Below the pieces are notes generated by a model, which had not been told where the DNA came from, made no database searches, and worked only from the letters and a program-made list of their open reading frames with translations. A program made the translations under genes and the position numbers. Positions 7,442 through 16,400 of a stretch of DNA of 64,000 bases are shown in pieces; position 1 is the stretch's first letter; each line of letters starts with the position of its first letter. This DNA is from CAWDVB01 sp963824105 (GTDB lineage: Bacteria; Actinomycetota; Actinomycetes; Propionibacteriales; Nocardioidaceae): contig CAWGNN010000006.1 in the NCBI GenBank assembly GCA_963824105.1, positions 248,001 to 312,000 of the forward strand. Reading direction: 5' to 3'.

Positions 7442-8698
7442 TCACAGCCACTTCATCGGGTCGACCGTCTGGCCGTTCTCCATCACCGTCCAGTGCAGGT
7501 GACAGCCGGTCGACCAGCCGGTCGTGCCGATGTATCCGATGACCTGCCCGCGTTTCACGGTCTGGCCGACGTGGACGGCGTACTTGCTCATGTGGTTGTA
7601 GATCGTGCTGACCCCGACGCCGTAGTGGACGCCGTGTTCCAGGAACAACCGGTTGCCCCAGGCGATGTTGTAGTACTCCGAGATCACCTTGCCCGCCGCG
7701 GGCGCGCGGATCGGGGTGCCGCAGGCCGCTCCGATGTCGATACCGTCGTGGAGGGAGTAGTACCCCCAGATCGGGTGGATGCGCCACCCGTACGGCGAGG
7801 TGATCGGCCCATTGACCGGCATGTTGAAGAAGCCGTTGCCGCCGCCAGGGCCGTTGTAGTGGCCGTACGTCGTCCGGGTGCGGCGCTGGATCATCTTCTT
7901 GATCCGCTCGCGTTCCTTCTTGAACTTCGCGATCTGCTTCTTCGCGGCACTCTTGGCCTTCTGCGACTGCTGCAGCATCGACTGACGGTCAGTCACGAGC
8001 TGGGCCACGGTCGCTTCCTGTTGTGCCGCCTGCGCCTCCAGGGTCTGCATGGTGGCGAGGTTCTCGGCCGCGGCCTGACGTTCCGCAGCGACCTCCTGCT
8101 CGGCGTCGGAGACCTGCTGCTTGCGGAGTTTGAGAATGATCCGTGACGCCTGGAGCGTGTCGTAGACCGACTGCTCCTTGTCCATCACCGACTGCATCGA
8201 CTCCAGCTGCGAGGTCACCTGACTCGGATCCTGACCGCTGAAGACGACGGTCAGCCCGAGAAGCGACGGGTCACCGGCCTCGTAGTGGTCCACCGCCATC
8301 TGGGTCAGCTGGAGGGACTGGCTGGCGACCTGCTGGCGCCCCTCGACCAGGTTGGACTTCGCCTGGTCCAGCCGCGCCTGCGCGGCCGCCAGCTTTGTCC
8401 GCATCTGGGCGTCGAGCACCTGGGCGGCCCCCAGCTGGGTCTGGGTGCTGGCCAGGGTGTCCTGGGCGGTGGTGAGCTGAGCCTGGGCAGCGACCAGCTT
8501 CACGCTCCACTGGCGCACTCGCGTCGACGACTCGTCGAAATCGGTCTGCGCCTTCGCCAGCTTCTTCTGGACGGTCTGCTTCTTGTGCTGCAAGTTGTCG
8601 GCGGCTGCTCCGGGCGCGGTGACAGAGGCGAACGCGAAGAGCGCCGCCACAATGGCTACCACCTGGCGACGGGTAGCGCGGGGGAAGTGACTTACCAC
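7442..8698 (-). CDS. M23 peptidase with N-terminal coiled coil (EnvC/RipC-like)
   Basis: 418 residues. A signal peptide (about 10-35, ending APGAAA) is followed by a long coiled coil (~40-265, Ala/Gln/Leu-rich heptads). A LytM/M23 domain then carries the zinc ligands HDGID (HxGxD-type) and HLHW (HxH), so it should cleave peptidoglycan cross-bridges outside the membrane. It follows ftsE-ftsX on the same strand (96-base gap), as expected for the hydrolase activated by FtsEX through its coiled coil. Start: GTG 8698 has AGAAGG seven bases upstream; an in-frame GTG at 8722 has no ribosome site. Confidence 0.9.
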   Translation of the reverse strand: MVSHFPRATRRQVVAIVAALFAFASVTAPGAAADNLQHKKQTVQKKLAKAQTDFDESSTRVRQWSVKLVAAQAQLTTAQDTLASTQTQLGAAQVLDAQMRTKLAAAQARLDQAKSNLVEGRQQVASQSLQLTQMAVDHYEAGDPSLLGLTVVFSGQDPSQVTSQLESMQSVMDKEQSVYDTLQASRIILKLRKQQVSDAEQEVAAERQAAAENLATMQTLEAQAAQQEATVAQLVTDRQSMLQQSQKAKSAAKKQIAKFKKERERIKKMIQRRTRTTYGHYNGPGGGNGFFNMPVNGPITSPYGWRIHPIWGYYSLHDGIDIGAACGTPIRAPAAGKVISEYYNIAWGNRLFLEHGVHYGVGVSTIYNHMSKYAVHVGQTVKRGQVIGYIGTTGWSTGCHLHWTVMENGQTVDPMKWL

Positions 8699-8818
8699 CG
8701 GTCTGCCTTCTTTGGACAACACATAGCGTCATGCCAGCCCACCACGCGAGATCAGGAAGTGCAAAGGCCCGCGTAGTCACACTGGTCACTACAGCAACAT
8801 GACCGTACCGCGGATCGG

Positions 8819-9739
8819 TCAGACTTTGAGGTATTTCCGGGTCAACAGAAGCGTCGGAACCAACGTCAGAGCCAGGCCGAGCAGGCTGATCCACAGCACG
8901 GCGTGGATCCCGTCGGAGTAGTTGACCCACTCGACCAGCGTGATCTTGCCGACCAGCTTGTCGTAGACGACGAACCGCACGAAGCCCATCAGGCTCAAAC
9001 TGGCCAAGGCGATGCCGGCCACGGAGGCGAGCAACGACTCCACCAGGAACGGCAGTTGGATGTAGACGCTCGAGGCGCCGACGAGTCTCATGATCCCGAT
9101 CTCGCGGCGCCGGGCCAGCGCCGCCAGCCGGATCGTGTTGCCCACCTGAAGCACCGCGGCGATCACCAGGAATGCGGCGACCGAGATCGCGCCCCACTTC
9201 AGCGCGCTGATGGCGAAGTAGATGGGCCGGAGTACGTCGCGCAGGTCCCGGACCGTAGCCACCCCGGGAAGCCCGGCGACCTGGGACTCCACGCCGAGGT
9301 ACTTGTTCGGGTCCTGCAAGGTGATCCAGTACGACTCCGGGAAGTCACTGGGCTTGATCGAGGAGTAGACGGTGCTCTGCGTGGAGTTGCCGGCGACGGC
9401 CGTCGCCTTCCACTTGTCGTAGGCCTCCTGGGCGGTCTCGAAGCGCCAGCTGGCGACCTCGGGGTGGGTGTTGAGCACCTGCTCCACGGCCGTCTTCTCG
9501 TCGCTGGTGGCCTTGCCGTCGACGCAAGCGGATCGCTGGGAGGTGTCGGTGCACAAGAAGACGGTGATCTGCAGCCGACTGCCCCAGTAGGCCTCAGCCT
9601 TGATCGCCTGGGAGTTGAGCAGCAGGCCCATCCCGACGAGGGTGAGCGAGACGAAGATCGTCACGATCACGGCGACCGTCATCGACAGGTTGCGACGCAG
9701 GCCGTTGGCGACCTCGGAGAACACATACCTCAGCTGCAT
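8819..9739 (-). CDS. ftsX: cell division protein FtsX
   Basis: 306 residues. Layout is FtsX: a cytoplasmic start (MQLRYVFSEVANGLRRN), TM1 at ~20-42, an extracellular domain (~45-170) with a cysteine pair (FLCTD...SACVD), then three more helices with the ALARRREIGIMRLVGAS loop between TM2 and TM3 that couples to FtsE. Located 9 bases after ftsE. With FtsE it forms the type VII-like ABC complex that controls septal hydrolases. The M23 gene immediately downstream is the likely target. Confidence 0.96.
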   Translation of the reverse strand: MQLRYVFSEVANGLRRNLSMTVAVIVTIFVSLTLVGMGLLLNSQAIKAEAYWGSRLQITVFLCTDTSQRSACVDGKATSDEKTAVEQVLNTHPEVASWRFETAQEAYDKWKATAVAGNSTQSTVYSSIKPSDFPESYWITLQDPNKYLGVESQVAGLPGVATVRDLRDVLRPIYFAISALKWGAISVAAFLVIAAVLQVGNTIRLAALARRREIGIMRLVGASSVYIQLPFLVESLLASVAGIALASLSLMGFVRFVVYDKLVGKITLVEWVNYSDGIHAVLWISLLGLALTLVPTLLLTRKYLKV

Positions 9740-9748
9740 CGGCGTGCC

Positions 9749-10438
9749 TCAGTGCTGGTATCCGTAGACGCCGCGCGACTGGTCTCGCACGATGTGACCC
9801 GACGACAGCTCGATCACGCGTTTCCTCATCTGGTCGACGATGCCGGAGTCATGGCTCGCCATCACGACGGTGGTGCCGGTCCGGTTGATCCGGTCGAGCA
9901 GCTTCATGATCCCGACCGAGGTGTTCGGGTCGAGGTTCCCGGTGGGCTCGTCGGCGATGAGGATCACCGGTCGGTTGACGAACGCCCGGGCAACCGCGAC
10001 GCGCTGCTGCTCGCCACCGGAGAGCTCATCGGGCATCCGGTCGCCCTTCCCCTCCAGACCGACCAGCTCGAGGGTCTGCGGCACCACCCGCTTGATCTGC
10101 GAGCGGGACTTGCCGATCACCTGGAGCGCGAAGGCGACGTTCTCCTCGACGGTCTTGTTGGGCAGCAGCCGGAAGTCCTGGAAGACCGTGCCGATCTGGC
10201 GGCGCAGGGCCGGGACCTTCCATCCCGCCAGACGGTTGATCTCCTTGCCCGCGACGTACACGCGGCCGCTGTTCGGCCGTGCCTCACGGAGCACCAGCCG
10301 CAGGAAGGTGGACTTCCCGGACCCGGACTCGCCCACCAAGAAGACGAACTCGCCCTTCTCGACCTCGACCGAGACATCCTCCAGGGCGGAGCGCTGCTGC
10401 CCCGGGTAGTTGACCGTCACATGCTCGAACTTGATCAC
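9749..10438 (-). CDS. ftsE: cell division ATP-binding protein FtsE
   Basis: 229 residues. Complete ABC ATPase: Walker A GESGSGKST (~36-44), Q-loop VFQDFRLL, signature LSGGEQQRVAVARA, Walker B ILIADEPTGNLDP and switch MASHD. FtsE-type start MIKFEHVTVNYPG. It powers the FtsEX complex at the division site. prfB lies upstream on the same strand with a 151-base gap, which holds no recognisable gene; ftsX follows after 9 bases, so the two are one operon. Confidence 0.97.
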   Translation of the reverse strand: MIKFEHVTVNYPGQQRSALEDVSVEVEKGEFVFLVGESGSGKSTFLRLVLREARPNSGRVYVAGKEINRLAGWKVPALRRQIGTVFQDFRLLPNKTVEENVAFALQVIGKSRSQIKRVVPQTLELVGLEGKGDRMPDELSGGEQQRVAVARAFVNRPVILIADEPTGNLDPNTSVGIMKLLDRINRTGTTVVMASHDSGIVDQMRKRVIELSSGHIVRDQSRGVYGYQH

Positions 10439-10589
10439 GCTTGCCCGCTGTCGTCGTCGGGGATGGCAACGAGTGCCAGGCCTGCGGCGAGTCTAGGTGA
10501 ACAGCCAAGCTCAGCCGGTGAGGCGCGACGGTGTCCTCGCATCTCGACCATGACTCCGATCACGTCCACCCAGGGCGCCTGCTCGGCAG

Positions 10590-11708
10590 TCAGGCCTGCG
10601 CCGCCCGCTCGGCGCCGCGACGCCACCGGATCCCGGCCTCCAGGAAGCCGTCGATGTCCCCGTCGAAGACCGCGGCGGGGTTGCCGGTCTCGTGCTCGGT
10701 GCGCAGATCCTTGACCATCTGATACGGGTGCAGGACATAGGAGCGCATCTGGTCCCCCCAGGACCCGGCCACGTCCCCCCGGAGCTCGTCGAGATGGGCC
10801 TTCTCCTCCTCGTGCTTCTTGGCGAGGAGCTTGGCCTTGAGGATGACCATCGCGCTGGCCTTGTTCTGCAGTTGGCTCTTCTCGTTCTGACAGGAGACCA
10901 CGATGCCGGTCGGCAGGTGGGTGATCCGGACCGCGGAGTCGGTGGTGTTCACCGACTGGCCGCCGGGGCCACTGGATCGGTAGACGTCGACCCGGATGTC
11001 CTCCTCCGGGACCTCGATCGAGTCGGTGTGCTCGAGCAACGGGACAACTTCGACTGCGGCGAACGAGGTCTGGCGGCGTCCCTGGTTGTCGAACGGGCTG
11101 ATCCGGACCAGCCGGTGGGTGCCGGCCTCGACCGACAGGGTCCCGTAGGCGTACGGCGCGTGGATGGCGAACGTCGCGGACTTGATCCCCGCCTCCTCGG
11201 CGTAGGAGGTGTCGAAGACCTCGACGGCATACTTCTGCCGCTCCGCCCAACGGGTGTACATCCGCAGCAGCATCTCGGCGAAGTCGGCGGCGTCCACCCC
11301 ACCGGCGCCCGACCGGATCGTGAGCAGAGCGTCCCGCACGTCGTACTCGCCAGAGAGGAGAGTCCGCACCTCGAGAGCCTCGACCGCCTTGTGCACCCGG
11401 CCCAGCTCCGTCTCGGCCTCCGTCATCGACTCGGCGTCGCTCTCCTCCACGGCGAGCTGGACCAGAATCCCGAGGTCGTCGAGCCGGCTGTGCAGGGAGG
11501 TGACCTTGTCGAGCTCGGCCTGGAGGACCGACAGCCGGCTGGTCACTCGCTGGGCGTTGGCCTGGTCGTCCCACAGGTCGGGCGCGGCCACCTGCTCCCC
11601 CAGATCGGCGATCTCCTTGCGGATCGCGTCGAGGTCGAGGACCTTCTCGATGGTCCCCACGGTCGCCTGGAGCTGCTTGAGCTCGGTGTCGAAATCGGGT
11701 CCTGCCAC
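10590..11708 (-). CDS. prfB: peptide chain release factor 2
   Basis: 372 residues. Recognises UGA/UAA: the SPF tripeptide (SPFDNQGRRQ) is at about residue 204 and the catalytic GGQ (SGPGGQSVNTT) at about 248. The N-terminal helical domain includes DLWDDQANAQRVTSRLS. GTG at 11708 fits the family's N terminus (VAGPDFDTELKQ); a GTG at 11720 adds four residues. No in-frame TGA or CTTTGA slippery site is seen near the start, so the autoregulatory +1 frameshift of enterobacterial prfB is absent. prfB-ftsEX-smpB is the common actinobacterial order. Confidence 0.96.
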   Translation of the reverse strand: MAGPDFDTELKQLQATVGTIEKVLDLDAIRKEIADLGEQVAAPDLWDDQANAQRVTSRLSVLQAELDKVTSLHSRLDDLGILVQLAVEESDAESMTEAETELGRVHKAVEALEVRTLLSGEYDVRDALLTIRSGAGGVDAADFAEMLLRMYTRWAERQKYAVEVFDTSYAEEAGIKSATFAIHAPYAYGTLSVEAGTHRLVRISPFDNQGRRQTSFAAVEVVPLLEHTDSIEVPEEDIRVDVYRSSGPGGQSVNTTDSAVRITHLPTGIVVSCQNEKSQLQNKASAMVILKAKLLAKKHEEEKAHLDELRGDVAGSWGDQMRSYVLHPYQMVKDLRTEHETGNPAAVFDGDIDGFLEAGIRWRRGAERAAQA

Positions 11709-11753
11709 GAGAGGCAACACTACCTGCCGCAGCGGGGATGGACTGCGGCGCTG

Positions 11754-12620
11754 CTACCGCCAGCCGAGCCCGCCCGTCGTTGCCAGTGCCAGGAGCGTCG
11801 ACCAGCCCACCACAACGACGCCCATCGCCGCCGCTGCCCAGCCTGGTCGCCGCCTCCGCCGCCTGCGGTCCAGCAGCGCCATCGCCTGGGACGCCGACAC
11901 GTCGGTCGTCGGCGATCCGCGCTCCAGCGCGACCCCGAGAGAGACCAGGTAGCGCTCGACGGGGAGCGGCACCGGGCCTCCACCGAGCACACGCAGGGCG
12001 GCCGACAGTCGCAGCCCGTCGCCGGACAGGGCGTCCAGCCGGGACAGTTCGTCGACCAGGACCCCCTCGCCGTGGTCGATCACCCGTGCAATGGCCGCGT
12101 CGAGCGGCAGGCCCGCCCAAAGAGCCCAGGAGAGCTGCTCGGCCAGCTCCGGGAGTTCCGCGGTCATCCGGTGCTGGCGCCGCCGAGCGTCGCGGATCAG
12201 CCGCACCTCGCAGGCCACCACTCCCGTAGCGAACGCACCCGCCAGAGCGAGGACCAGACCGGCGCCGTGCCGCATCGGGTCCAGTCCCGCCACCATCCAG
12301 CCGATCGCGGCGCAGGTGAGCCCGACCGCTCCCCAGCGGAGCCGCTCCCTCCGATGGGCGAAGACCGTCGTCGTGAGCCCGGCATCCGCCAGCCTTCGTT
12401 CCAGGGAGCCCTGCAAGTCCACCTGCCGATCCCCCCACCACCTGCCGGCGGCTGCCGGCCTGGTCACTCCGCCCGACCCGAGCACCATGGCGACCTCCGG
12501 GACGTAGGACAGGACCCGCTCCTCCAGCCCCGGCCGCGCGGGCCCCAACGCCGCCACGAGCAGGCCGGCCCCGATCCCGAAGATCAGGCCGACGAAGGCG
12601 CCGAGGACGTGGTCAGTCAT
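11754..12620 (-). CDS. type II/IV secretion F-type membrane protein (TadC-like)
   Basis: 288 residues. Two N-terminal hydrophobic segments, a helical cytoplasmic domain (about 140-240) containing ELPELAEQLSWALWAGLPLD, which is the T2SSF pattern, and a C-terminal helix (WAAAAMGVVVVGWSTLLAL). T2SSF proteins form the inner-membrane platform of Tad/Flp pili and secretion systems. ATG 12620 overlaps the TadB-like stop by 4 bases (ATGA), so the pair is co-translated. No CpaF/TadA ATPase or pilin is adjacent. GC-rich shadows on both strands are ignored. Confidence 0.85.
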   Translation of the reverse strand: MTDHVLGAFVGLIFGIGAGLLVAALGPARPGLEERVLSYVPEVAMVLGSGGVTRPAAAGRWWGDRQVDLQGSLERRLADAGLTTTVFAHRRERLRWGAVGLTCAAIGWMVAGLDPMRHGAGLVLALAGAFATGVVACEVRLIRDARRRQHRMTAELPELAEQLSWALWAGLPLDAAIARVIDHGEGVLVDELSRLDALSGDGLRLSAALRVLGGGPVPLPVERYLVSLGVALERGSPTTDVSASQAMALLDRRRRRRRPGWAAAAMGVVVVGWSTLLALATTGGLGWR

Positions 12621-13399
12621 CGCCACATCCGGGCGGAGAGCCCGCCCTCGATCGTGCGGTCAGCGAGGGCCAGGCCGAAGAGCGTCAGGGCCAGGCCCAT
12701 CACCGTCCCGCTGTCGGGCCACGGGACGCCGGCCTCGCCGAAGAACTCGCAACAGACCCAGGGGACCGCGGCCGCCACCGCGAGCACGGCACGGGTCGAG
12801 ACCCGGGTTGTGGACCGTCGGGAGGCGGCCGCCGCATCCGGGCGAAGGTCCGCGGCGAGCAGACGCAGCAGCAGGCCGGGCTGGCCGCTGTCGGAAGCGA
12901 GAAGCAGGGCCTCCACCACTCTGTCGGTGGTGGGGTCGGCCAGGCGCTGTCGCAGCGAACGCAGCGGGCGCGCCGGGTCAGACGTGACCTCGAGGTCCCG
13001 TGCCAGCGTGGCCACCTCCGGGCGAAGCGGCACCGGTGCGTGCCGAACGACTGCGGTCCAGGACTCCCGCAGGTCGAACCCGGCCCGCAGGGCATCCAGC
13101 AGCGCCTCGACCACCGCCGGCCAGGCGTGCGACAGGGTCCTCCGCCGGCGCCGCTCGGCCTCCTCCCCCGCCAGCAGCACACACCCACCGGCGACCAGCC
13201 CGACGACGAGCGCGGCGGTGCGGTCGGAAGTGAGCCAGCCGATCGGGACTCCGACACCAACCCCACCGACCAGGGTTCCGAGGAGCAGGTCAGCGCGGAT
13301 GCGGGGACGCCGATCCGCCGTCCCGCGGCGGGGCACGATGACCGTGGAGGCAACCGACAACAGGCCCAAGCCGAGCATCAACCCGAGCGCTGCGCCCAT
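12617..13399 (-). CDS. type II/IV secretion F-type membrane protein (TadB-like)
   Basis: 260 residues. N-terminal helices (~3-20, 45-80), a cytoplasmic T2SSF domain with WPAVVEALLDALRAGFDLRE and SLRQRLADPTTDRVVEALLL, and two C-terminal helices (APAVPWVCCEF region and TVMGLALTLFGLAL). It pairs with the following TadC-like gene through a 4-base overlap. Gene order TadB then TadC matches tad loci, but flanking genes are gdhB and prfB rather than other tad genes. Possibly works with CpaF and with the CpaE/SAF pair near 28 kb; that link is inference. Confidence 0.85.
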   Translation of the reverse strand: MGAALGLMLGLGLLSVASTVIVPRRGTADRRPRIRADLLLGTLVGGVGVGVPIGWLTSDRTAALVVGLVAGGCVLLAGEEAERRRRRTLSHAWPAVVEALLDALRAGFDLRESWTAVVRHAPVPLRPEVATLARDLEVTSDPARPLRSLRQRLADPTTDRVVEALLLASDSGQPGLLLRLLAADLRPDAAAASRRSTTRVSTRAVLAVAAAVPWVCCEFFGEAGVPWPDSGTVMGLALTLFGLALADRTIEGGLSARMWR

Positions 13400-13474
13400 C
13401 GGTCACCTCCGCTGGAGTCACGGGGCTCGACCGGCCCCCGGAGACTCAACGAACGGAGCCGCGGGAAGGTACGT

Positions 13475-16400
13475 CTAGGAGGACGAGCCGGGAGCCAGCA
13501 GGCTCCGCACCACACGCAGCCCGACCGAGAGCCGGGCCAGGTCGGTCCGCTCCTCGCTACAGATCTCGGCGATGTTCGCGACCCCACGGTTGATCTGCCC
13601 GGCGTCACGAGACACCCACTCCTCGACCCGGTCCTCCGGAGCGAGCTCGGCCGACGTCTCGGTGATCACCTGGCCGGTGAGCTGTGCGTGCACGTTGTAG
13701 AGGTCGTCGCGCAGCGCGGCCCGCGCCATCGTCTGCCACCTGTCTTCGCGGGGCAGGCTGATGATCCTGGCCACCAGCGACGACAGTCGCAGGCGCTCGC
13801 CGAGCTCGAAGTGCAGCCGGGAGACCTCGACCGGGTCCATCTCCAGTCGCTTGGCCACCTGGACGATGCCCAGCACCGGGTACGCCGGGGGCAGCGAGGC
13901 GACCCGGGACGCGAGCTTCTCCGGCACATCGGCGGCGACCATCTCGGCGAACCGTGTCTCGTAGGCCTCCAGCTCCCGGCCCTTCAGCAGGCGCGGCAGA
14001 GCGGACATGACCTGCTGCACCGCGGCCTGGAAGTAGTCGACGGTCTCCTCCGACTGCATCGGGGGCCGGCGGTTGTTGACCATCCACCGGCTGGCCCGCT
14101 CGATGAGGGTCCGCGACTGCAGCCGCATTCGGGTCTGGATGTCGGAGGCCACCTGGTTGTCGAGGTCGCGGATCTGGCTCAGCAGCTCCATCTCCCCGAA
14201 GATCTCGCTCGACACGAAGTTGGCCCGGACCAGGTCGACCGCCGAGGCCCCTGTCTCCCCCGACAGACGGTGGAAGTAGGTGATGCCGGCGGAGTTGACC
14301 AGGTCGTTCACGACCTGGGTGATGATGATCTGCTGGCGCAGCGGGTGGATGTCCATCTCCCGCCGGTACCCGTGGCGCATATTGGTCGGGAAGTAGCGGT
14401 ACAGGTCGGACCGCAGGTACGGGTCCTCGCCGAGATCGGACTCGATCAGCTCGTGCGCCAGCACGATCTTGGTGTAGGCCAGCAGGACCGACAGCTCGGG
14501 GACGGTGAGCCCCTGCCGCTTCTCGATCCGGTCCGCCACCTGCTTGGAGGTGGGGAGCCCCTCAAGACCGCGGTCAAGCTCGCCGGCCTGCTCGAGCCGG
14601 CGCATCCAGTCCTCGTGGACGTGGAGCAGGCTCGGTGCGTGGAAGGCAGCCGACGCGAGGGCGACGTTCTGCTCGTAGTTGTCCTCCAAGACGAGCTCGG
14701 CAACCTCATCGGTCATCGACGCGAGCAGCTCGTTGCGCCCGCCCTCGGTGAGGTCGCCCTTGCGGACCACGCCGTCGAGCAGGATCTTGATGTTCACCTC
14801 GTGGTCGGAGGTGTCCACGCCAGCGGAGTTGTCGATGAAGTCGGTGTTCACCTTCCCGCCGGCCATGGCGAACTCGATGCGGCCGCGTTGGGTCAGGCCG
14901 AGGTTGCCGCCTTCCCCGACGCTGCGCACCCGCAGCTCGTTGCCGTTGACCCGGATGCCGTCGTTCGCCTTGTCCCCGACATCGGCATGGGACTCGGTCT
15001 CGGCCTTCACGTAGGTGCCGATGCCGCCGTTCCACAGCAGGTCGACCGGCGCCAACAGGATCGCCTTCATCAGCTCCTGGGGCGACATCCGGGTGACCTC
15101 GGCCGCGATGCCGAGGACCTCGCGGACCCGGTCGTCGATCGGGATCGACTTGGCCTTGCGCGAGTAGACCCCGCCACCCTCGGAGATCAGCGACTTGTCG
15201 TAGTCCTGCCAGCTGGACCGGGGCAGGTCGAACATCCGCCTCCGCTCGGCGAAGGAAGTCGCCGGGTCGGGATCGGGGTCGAGGAAGATGTCGCGGTGGT
15301 CGAACGCCGCGACCAGCTTGATGTGCTCCGACAGCAGCATCCCGTTGCCGAAGACGTCACCGGACATGTCACCGATGCCGACACAGGTGAAGTCCTGGGT
15401 CTGGCAGTCGATGTCCATCTCGCGGAAGTGGCGCTGCACCGACTCCCAGGCTCCACGGGCGGTGATGCCCATCACCTTGTGGTCGTAGCCGACCGAACCA
15501 CCCGAGGCGAAGGCGTCGCCGAGCCAGTAGCCATACTCCTTGGCGATCCCGTTGGCGATGTCAGAGAACGTCGCGGTGCCCTTGTCGGCGGCCACCACGA
15601 GGTACGAGTCGTCACCGTCGTGGCAGACCACGGAGCCGGGGTGAACGACCTCGCCGTTGATCAGGTTGTCGGTCACGTCGAGCATGCCCGAGACGAACAT
15701 CTTGTAGCAGTCCACACCCTCGGCGAGCCATGCGTCGCGCATGCTCGGGTCTGGAAGCTGCTTGCAGAAGAAGCCCCCCTTGGAGCCGACGGGGACGATC
15801 ACGGCGTTCTTGACCATCTGTGCCTTGACCAGGCCCAGGACCTCGGTGCGGAAGTCGTCGCGTCGGTCCGACCAGCGCAGGCCGCCGCGCGCCACCGGGC
15901 CGAACCGCAGGTGCACGCCCTCGACCCGCGGCGAGTAGACGAAGATCTCGTACAACGGTCGCGGCTCGGGTAGATCCGGAATCGCCCTGGGCTCCAGCTT
16001 GAACGAGATGTAGGCCTTCGGCAGGCCGTCCTCGGCCGGCTGGTAGTAGTTCGTCCGCAGCGTCGCCTTGATGTGCGTCAGGTAGGACCGCAGGATCCGG
16101 TCGTGGTCCAGGCTCACCACTTCGTCGAGCGTGGCGAGCAGCTTGGCCTCGATCTGGTCGACGGCCGCGGCCCGTCCCTCGAGATCGTCGACGAAGAGCG
16201 CCGGGTCGAAGCGGGTCTCGAAGAGCGTGACCAGCATCCGGGTGATGTCGATGTTGCTCTTGAGGGCGTCCTCGATGTAGTCGTGAGCGAACGGCGTACC
16301 GCCCTGACGCATGTACTTCGCGTAGGCGCGAAGCAGGGTCGCCTCACGCCAGGTCAGGCCCACGGCGAGCACCAGCCCGTTGAAGCCGTCGGGCTCGTTG

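Noticed and set aside
10435..12441. 668-codon open frame on the minus strand
   Set aside because: Overlaps prfB and ftsE/TadC in another frame; Gly/Arg/Ala-rich shadow of GC-rich DNA with no family features.
13040..15973. 977-codon plus-strand frame opposite gdhB
   Set aside because: Antisense shadow of gdhB and the TadB-like gene; no ribosome site or domain.
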